This document shows, in pieces, positions 39,429-44,926 of a stretch of 44,926 nt of DNA (the first letter of the stretch is position 1; each line of letters opens with the position of its first letter). Position numbers and translations under genes: made by a program. The stretch is from the NCBI GenBank assembly GCA_030066985.1, contig JASJAN010000027.1:1-44926 (forward strand), in the 5' to 3' direction. Under the pieces are notes generated by a model, which ran no database searches, was not told where the DNA came from, and worked only from the letters and a program-made list of their open reading frames with translations. The DNA is from Desulfobacterales bacterium. GTDB taxonomy: Bacteria; Desulfobacterota; Desulfobacteria; Desulfobacterales; JAHEIW01.

Positions 39429-42400
39429 ATGACTGAGACCATACCCGATTTTGTTCATCTGCATGTCCATACCCAGTACAGCCTGTTGGACGGTGCCATT
39501 CGTATTGATGACCTTTTGCGGCGTGCGGCCGAATTTGAGATGCAAGCGGTCAGTGTCACCGATCATGGCACCATGTTCGGTGCCGTTGAATTTTTTCAAA
39601 AGGCCAGCGCGGCAGGCATAAAGCCGATTATCGGCTGTGAGATCTATGTGGCTCCCAGAACGCGTTTTGATAAAACACCGCTGGACAACAAAGATTTGTC
39701 ACATCTAATTTTATTGGCCAAGGATGAAGAGGGCTATCGCAACCTGTGTAAATTGGCGACCACAGCGCAACTTGATGGATTCTATTACAGACCGCGTATT
39801 GATAAGCAGATCCTCAAAGAATGCAGTCGGGGCTTGATCGGACTGACGGCTTGCTTGCATGGTGAGATCCCACGTCGAATCAAGCAGGGAAACATTGATC
39901 AGGCTGAAAAAGCGGCTCGTGAATATCTTCGCATTTTTGGGGAGAACAATTTTTATCTGGAAGTGCAAAACAACGGCATCATCGAGCAGGACCTGGTCAA
40001 TAAAACACTGCTGGATATTGGCCAGCGTCTGTCGATTCCCCTGGTGGCCAGCAATGATTGCCATTACCTTGATAAAACAGACGTCAGAGCCCATGATGTT
40101 TTGCTATGTATTCAAACCGGCAAAACGGTTGAAGATAACGAACGTTTCAAGTTTCGCACTGATCAGCTTTATTTCAAATCAAAGGCTGAAATGCATGCGG
40201 CCTTCAAAGATTATCCGGGGGCGCTGAGCAATACCGTCGATATTGCTGCACGCTGTAACATCGGCTTTGATTTTAAAACCTACCATTTCCCACGGTTTGC
40301 GGATGCATCGGGCAAAGACAGTGACACGCTGTTTACCCAACAGGTTCAGCAGGGCTTTGAACTGCGCATGCAACGCCTCAAAGAAAAGAACCCTCAGATT
40401 GATGAGAAGATCTATATCGAGCGGCTGGCATATGAAATGTCGGTCATCCAGGATATGGGATTTTCGGGATATTTTTTAATCGTGGCTGATTTTATTCGTC
40501 ATGCCAAAGAAAACAACATACCGGTAGGTCCTGGTCGGGGCTCGGCCGCCGGCAGTTTGGTTGCCTATAGCCTGGGAATTACCGACCTGGACCCCATCGC
40601 CCACGGTCTGATATTTGAGCGCTTTTTAAACCCGGCGCGCAAAAGCATGCCCGATATTGATGTCGATTTCTGCATCGATGGCAGAGAAGATGTGTATCGA
40701 TATGTTGTCGGCAAATATGGCGGCGGGGATTATGTTGCCCAGATCATTACCTTCGGTAAACTGAAAACCCGCGCCGTTATTCGGGATGTTGGGCGGGCAC
40801 TGAACATCCCTCTGGCTGAGGTGGATGCCATCGCTAAAATGGTGCCCGATATCCTAAATATTAGTCTAGACGAGGCCCTTGAACGCGAGCCGCGTTTGCT
40901 TGAATTGGCGCGCCAGAAGCCTGAAATCGATGAGCTCATCAATATCTGTCGCGTGCTTGAGGGGCTCCCGCGACATGCATCGACCCATGCGGCCGGCGTT
41001 GTGATTGCCGATCAGCCGCTAGTCAATTACATGCCGCTTTATCGCGGGAAAAAGGGTGAAGTGGTGACCCAGTACGACATGAAGATTGTTGAAAAAATCG
41101 GACTGGTAAAGTTTGATTTTTTGGGTCTGCGAAACCTGACGGTGATCGCCAACACCGTTGCGCTGATCGCCAGTCAGGGTCGTACGCCGCCGGATTTAGA
41201 GCAAATTGAATTAACCGATGCCGATACCTATCGCCTGCTTTCAGCCGGTGATACCACTGGCGTATTTCAGCTTGAGAGCTCGGGCATGAAGGATTTGCTG
41301 GTTCGCTTGAGACCCGAAACATTTGACGATGTCATCGCACTGGTGGCGCTTTACCGACCGGGCCCGATGGAAAGCGGTATGATAGATGACTATGTTGCCC
41401 GCAAACACGGCCGCAAGAAAGTGGAATATTTGTTGTCGCAGTTGGAACCGATCTTACAAGAAACTTACGGTGTGATCGTCTATCAGGAGCAGGTCATGAA
41501 AATTGCAAATGATCTTGCCAATTATTCCATGGCCGAAGCCGATGATTTGCGCAAGGCAATGGGAAAGAAAATCCCGGAAATCATGGCCGAGCACCGCGAA
41601 CGCTTTGTAAATGGCGCTAGCGATAACAAGATTGCCGCCGAGCAAGCGGCGCCGATATTTAGTTTGATGGAAAAATTTGGCGGGTATGGATTTAACAAAT
41701 CGCACAGTGCCGCCTATGCGCTGATTGCCTATCAAACGGCCTATCTTAAAACGCATTATCCGGTGGAATTCATGGCCTCCCTGCTGACCAGTGAGATGCA
41801 TTCCACTGATGGTGTGGTCAAATATATTGTCGAGTGCCGCAATCACGATATTACCGTATTGCCGCCGGATATCAATTACAGTCAGAAGGCTTTTACCGTC
41901 GATAACGATAAAATTCGCTTCGGTCTGGTGGCGGTCAAGAATGTGGGTGAAGCCGCCATCGAGGCAATCATCGAATCCCGTGAAGAAGGGGCCTTCGCGT
42001 CGCTTTTTGATTTTTGTGAGCGGGTGGACTTAAAAAAAGTAAACAAACGTGTCATCGAGTCCTTGATCAAATGCGGCGCTTTTGATTCCACCGGTGCCAA
42101 CCGCTCGCAAATGATGGCGGCTTTGGAGGATGCTCTGGATTATGGTCAGCGGGTGCAAAAGGAGCGGCTGGATCCACAGATCGGGCTGTTTGACGGTGCC
42201 GTCAATCCGCAGGTCATCAATGCACCGGGTCTGCCCGATATTGAAGAGTGGTCGGAAAATCAGCGTCTGGCATTTGAAAAGGAATCCCTCGGGTTTTACG
42301 TCAGCGGACATCCGTTAAAGCACTATTCAGATTTGCTCGATAAATTTACCAATGCCAATGCGATTTCGATCAAGGAATTAAAAAACGGCAACGCGGTTCG

Positions 42401-42953
42401 AATTGGCGGACTGATTCGCAGCATCAAGATTATCAAAACCAAAAGAGGTGATTTGATGGCCTTTGTCACCATTGAAGACCTGCATGGGGCAGTAGAGGCC
42501 ACGATTTTTTCACGCGTGTACACCCGCATCAGTGATCTGCTGGTTGAGGACAATGCCATCTTTATTCAGGGACAGATTCAAAAGGATGAGCAAGCCGTAA
42601 AAATACTGGCTGAAAAAGTAGTGGCCATGGAAAAAGCAGAAGAAACATGGACCGCCAGCGTCCATTTTAACCTGGAAATTGCGCGCACCGATCGCGAAGC
42701 ACTTATCAAACTGCATGACATTTTTACCAAGCACGCGGGCAACTGTAAGGCCTACCTGCATTTACGCAACACCGACAACTCCGACGCCATTATCGCGCTG
42801 CCCAACTCGATGAAGATAAGGGCCGGAAGCGCATTGGAGCGGGAAGTCAATGAATTGCTGGGGTACAATGCTGTCGAAACCCTGTGTATGGCAGCCAAAA
42901 CCGAACCCAGACCCAATAACTACCGCGCGGGCTGGTTCAATAAGCGCCAGTGA
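39429..42953 (+). CDS. dnaE: DNA polymerase III subunit alpha
   Basis: The replicative polymerase catalytic subunit, 1174 residues, DnaE1 type. The N-terminal PHP domain begins FVHLHVHTQYSLLDGAIR (8-25) with its histidines intact and VTDHGTMFG next. The polymerase core has GPGRGSAAGSLVAYSLGI and the catalytic aspartates in PDIDVDFCIDGRED (D409, D411, D413), then GVFQLESSGM, ALYRPGPMESGMID and FNKSHSAAYALIAYQ. The C-terminal OB domain (VRIGGLIRSIKIIKTKRGDL) and the tail follow. It is a plus-strand single gene or first gene. The ATG has only a weak GAGAC upstream. Confidence 0.99.
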   Translation: MTETIPDFVHLHVHTQYSLLDGAIRIDDLLRRAAEFEMQAVSVTDHGTMFGAVEFFQKASAAGIKPIIGCEIYVAPRTRFDKTPLDNKDLSHLILLAKDEEGYRNLCKLATTAQLDGFYYRPRIDKQILKECSRGLIGLTACLHGEIPRRIKQGNIDQAEKAAREYLRIFGENNFYLEVQNNGIIEQDLVNKTLLDIGQRLSIPLVASNDCHYLDKTDVRAHDVLLCIQTGKTVEDNERFKFRTDQLYFKSKAEMHAAFKDYPGALSNTVDIAARCNIGFDFKTYHFPRFADASGKDSDTLFTQQVQQGFELRMQRLKEKNPQIDEKIYIERLAYEMSVIQDMGFSGYFLIVADFIRHAKENNIPVGPGRGSAAGSLVAYSLGITDLDPIAHGLIFERFLNPARKSMPDIDVDFCIDGREDVYRYVVGKYGGGDYVAQIITFGKLKTRAVIRDVGRALNIPLAEVDAIAKMVPDILNISLDEALEREPRLLELARQKPEIDELINICRVLEGLPRHASTHAAGVVIADQPLVNYMPLYRGKKGEVVTQYDMKIVEKIGLVKFDFLGLRNLTVIANTVALIASQGRTPPDLEQIELTDADTYRLLSAGDTTGVFQLESSGMKDLLVRLRPETFDDVIALVALYRPGPMESGMIDDYVARKHGRKKVEYLLSQLEPILQETYGVIVYQEQVMKIANDLANYSMAEADDLRKAMGKKIPEIMAEHRERFVNGASDNKIAAEQAAPIFSLMEKFGGYGFNKSHSAAYALIAYQTAYLKTHYPVEFMASLLTSEMHSTDGVVKYIVECRNHDITVLPPDINYSQKAFTVDNDKIRFGLVAVKNVGEAAIEAIIESREEGAFASLFDFCERVDLKKVNKRVIESLIKCGAFDSTGANRSQMMAALEDALDYGQRVQKERLDPQIGLFDGAVNPQVINAPGLPDIEEWSENQRLAFEKESLGFYVSGHPLKHYSDLLDKFTNANAISIKELKNGNAVRIGGLIRSIKIIKTKRGDLMAFVTIEDLHGAVEATIFSRVYTRISDLLVEDNAIFIQGQIQKDEQAVKILAEKVVAMEKAEETWTASVHFNLEIARTDREALIKLHDIFTKHAGNCKAYLHLRNTDNSDAIIALPNSMKIRAGSALEREVNELLGYNAVETLCMAAKTEPRPNNYRAGWFNKRQ

Positions 42954-42970
42954 TGTCTCCTTAAATAATA

Positions 42971-43053
42971 CTCACGCAAAGCGGCAGAGCTCGCAAAGAA
43001 AAAGGATCTAAACAATTAAGAACTCTTGGCGTCTTTGCGCCTTTGCGAGAGAC
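42971..43053. repeat. Repeat related to family A, hairpin form, after dnaE
   Basis: CTCACGCAAAGCGGCAGAG and GCTCGCAAAGA on the left face TCTTGGCGTCTTTGCGCC and TTTGCGAGAG on the right. It has the outer words of family A without the GCCCGCC core. It occupies the space between dnaE and the guanylyltransferase gene. Confidence 0.55.
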
Positions 43054-43137
43054 TTAAGGTATTATTACATTGTAGATGCTTTTTTGTTTGATTATCCAAC
43101 GGTGATCACACCTTATAATTCAAAGATAGAGGAAACA

Positions 43138-44511
43138 ATGACAGACAATGACCTTCCTGTGTATCCAGTTTTGCTGGCCGGCGGCACCGGCACGCGGCTA
43201 TGGCCCATCTCCCGGGAACTATACCCCAAACAGCTGGTGAAGTTTGTCGGTGAAGATTCATTGCTGCAAAACACCATCAGGCGCCTGCCACCGCTGCTCG
43301 ACACCGAACATGTCAGAGTCGTCTGTGGGCAGCGACATTTTTATCACACGGCTCAGCAAATCGAGAAGCTGGGGCTCAAATCCGGAAACAAACTGATCGG
43401 CGAGCCCAGCGGCCGCAATACGGCCCCGGCGATCTTGCTGGCGTTGCTGCATATTTTGGCAACTGAAGAAGATGCGGTTTTATGTATCTTTCCAGCCGAT
43501 CATGTCATTCAAAATCAAGATGCATTCCATGACCGGCTAAAAGCTGCCATTGCACTGGCTGGTGATGGGTTTATCGTTACGTTTGGCATTCAGCCCCATT
43601 ATCCTGAAACCGGATATGGCTATGTCGAGGGAGGGGAAAAGGCATCCCACGGCGCCTATGTGCTCAAACGATTTGTTGAGAAACCCGATCTCGCCACTGC
43701 CAAAAAATACATCAAGACCGGCAAATTTTTCTGGAACAGCGGCATGTTCGCTTTCAGAGCTTCAATTATTCTGGCTGAGTTTAAAACCCATCAACCCGAA
43801 CTGCTTGAGCAGATGCAAGCGATTTTTGCGGTTGATAAAACCATCCCCCAAAAAGCGTATGATCAGCTGGCAGATATCTCCATTGATTATGCCATAATGG
43901 AAAAGACGGCCAAAGGTGTTGTGCTGCCTTCTGATTTTGGCTGGAGTGATATTGGTTCCTGGAAATCTCTGTATGATTTTCTGGAAAAAGATGCCGATAA
44001 CAATGTCATCGACGGGGATGTCATGGTGCAAAATACCCGCAACAGTTTGATTCTCAGCCACAACCGCCTGATCGCTGCCAATCACTTGCAAGATATGGCT
44101 GTGGTGGAGACGTCCGATTCGGTTTTTGTTTCCGATCTTGAAAACAGCCGGGAGGTGAAATCCTTTGTCGCTCGCTTAAAAGACCAGGAGCGAGATGAAT
44201 ATCAGCGCCATCGCAGCGTCAATCACCCGTGGGGCGTATTTAAACTGCTGGAGCAGCAGGAACGATACATGGTGGCTGAATTGACGGTTGATCGCGGGGC
44301 CTCACTTGAATTGCCGGTCGATCCCGGCGCGATTTGTCACCTGCTCGTTTTAAGCGGCCGTGCTATTATCAACACCGCCTCTGGCAAGAAAGAGCTGAGT
44401 TCTGGAGAAGCTTTCAGCACCAATGAAACCCAAAAGATCACCATTGAAAATATCACCAAAGCTGAACTTCAATTGCTTCACATCAAGCTGGCAACTGCGG
44501 CAGGCGACTAA
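43138..44511 (+). CDS. Mannose-1-phosphate guanylyltransferase (ManC/AlgA family) with degenerate isomerase-like domain
   Basis: From ATG 43138 (GAGG ribosome site; the upstream frame to 43084 is not family-like) it has 457 residues. Residues 1-~290 are a GDP-mannose pyrophosphorylase: LLAGGTGTRLWPISRELYPKQLV (split by the standard loop), GEPSGRNTAPAILLALL, FPADHVI, FVEKPDLATA and FFWNSGMFAFRA. It makes GDP-mannose for polysaccharide or glycoprotein synthesis. The C-terminal cupin (from PWG at ~364) corresponds to the type II phosphomannose isomerase of bifunctional enzymes, but the metal-binding QMHHHRAEHW block is replaced by ELPVDPGAICH (about 391-401) and the last ~20 residues are missing. 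It is probably guanylyltransferase only. Confidence 0.92.
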   Translation: MTDNDLPVYPVLLAGGTGTRLWPISRELYPKQLVKFVGEDSLLQNTIRRLPPLLDTEHVRVVCGQRHFYHTAQQIEKLGLKSGNKLIGEPSGRNTAPAILLALLHILATEEDAVLCIFPADHVIQNQDAFHDRLKAAIALAGDGFIVTFGIQPHYPETGYGYVEGGEKASHGAYVLKRFVEKPDLATAKKYIKTGKFFWNSGMFAFRASIILAEFKTHQPELLEQMQAIFAVDKTIPQKAYDQLADISIDYAIMEKTAKGVVLPSDFGWSDIGSWKSLYDFLEKDADNNVIDGDVMVQNTRNSLILSHNRLIAANHLQDMAVVETSDSVFVSDLENSREVKSFVARLKDQERDEYQRHRSVNHPWGVFKLLEQQERYMVAELTVDRGASLELPVDPGAICHLLVLSGRAIINTASGKKELSSGEAFSTNETQKITIENITKAELQLLHIKLATAAGD

Positions 44512-44514
44512 CGC

Positions 44515-44904
44515 TCAGGTCGCCACCGCTCCAATAAGTGCAAAAAGCGCGATTAAGACAAAAAAAAACCATTGGAACAATTTGAAAACGCCATTGGGAA
44601 TATCCGATTTGACGGCCAGCATGATTTGCCAGATGGCAAAGGCGACATAATTGAGCACGATGAAAATAACGACTGCTGCCGATCCATCACCCGTCCAGAT
44701 GCCCGAACCGATAATGAGCAATGCTGCTGTCGACAGGATCAAATAGGCAGATACATAATGGAAGACGCAATGCATTACTTTTTGGGAGATTGGATCAAAT
44801 GTCGCCGCCAGCATCGGTTTAAGAAATTGCTTGCTGCCCACCGCGAAATGTCCGATAACGGTGGCCAGCGCAAACACCCCGGCAATCAAAATATAACCGT
44901 TCAT
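44515..44904 (-). CDS. Small integral membrane protein, 129 aa, four predicted helices
   Basis: I do not know a function. The protein is almost wholly hydrophobic, with four likely membrane helices: ILIAGVFALATVIGHFAVG, CVFHYVSAYLILSTAALLII, AAVVIFIVLNYVAFAIWQIML and LFQWFFFVLIALFALIGAVA. Two conserved-looking His residues (in GHFAVG and HCVFHYV) lie in or near the first two helices. A GGAAGGGGGG ribosome site precedes the ATG. It is convergent with the guanylyltransferase gene, with only 3 bases between stops and no visible terminator. Similar small proteins are annotated as conserved hypothetical membrane proteins in proteobacteria. Confidence 0.85.
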   Translation of the reverse strand: MNGYILIAGVFALATVIGHFAVGSKQFLKPMLAATFDPISQKVMHCVFHYVSAYLILSTAALLIIGSGIWTGDGSAAVVIFIVLNYVAFAIWQIMLAVKSDIPNGVFKLFQWFFFVLIALFALIGAVAT

Positions 44905-44926
44905 GTCAATCCCCCCTTCCTCTTCT

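Overview
The window looks like core chromosome of an anaerobic, sulfate-reducer-type deltaproteobacterium (Desulfobacterota, probably Desulfobacterales-like), with the edge of a mobile island at its left end. The assignment is inferred from gene order (lptC-lptA-lptB-rpoN-hpf-ptsN-rapZ-EIIA), an oxygen-sensitive 2-oxoacid:ferredoxin oxidoreductase operon, a PlsB acyltransferase, and intergenic word-like repeats of a kind I associate with that group. No marker gene such as rRNA is present to prove it.

Region 1 (1-1990) is the accessory edge. It holds the C-terminal part of a large protein matching the primase-helicase of the TOTE conflict systems, cut off by the window start, and then a terminator. 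A ~510-bp segment follows, bounded by two 21-bp copies of the 3' end of tRNA-Leu(GAG). It carries one small acidic ORF and paired GTGGAC repeats resembling integrase arm sites. The intact tRNA-Leu is the integration target.

Region 2 (2006-11504, minus strand) is a long housekeeping run, in transcription order: lptC, lptA, lptB (LPS export), rpoN (sigma-54), hpf (ribosome hibernation), ptsN, rapZ, a mannose-family EIIA, rimI, gap, tpiA, secG, tRNA-Leu. The PTS genes look regulatory; no EI, HPr or sugar permease is present.

Region 3 (11707-17733, plus strand) holds a membrane-anchored M23 peptidase, thpR, recA and alaS.

Region 4 (17966-28469, mostly minus) holds plsB, a fused MurU-AmgK enzyme, dapB and a 757-residue protein I do not recognise. 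Next come a small coiled-coil membrane protein on plus, an RNase HI with an N-terminal extension, and a NamZ-like exo-N-acetylmuramidase. MurU-AmgK and NamZ together suggest a MurNAc salvage route from peptidoglycan to UDP-MurNAc.

Region 5 (28780-36551, plus) holds a P-loop ATPase followed by korD-korA-korB-korC (2-oxoacid:ferredoxin oxidoreductase), then hisC, cmk and rpsA, ended by a strong terminator.

Region 6 (36610-44926) holds tsaC on minus, then guaB, dnaE and a mannose-1-phosphate guanylyltransferase whose isomerase half looks degenerate, and a small four-helix membrane protein on minus. A ~180-bp imperfect palindrome lies between guaB and dnaE. Several families of short intergenic repeats, often arranged as inverted pairs, recur through the window.
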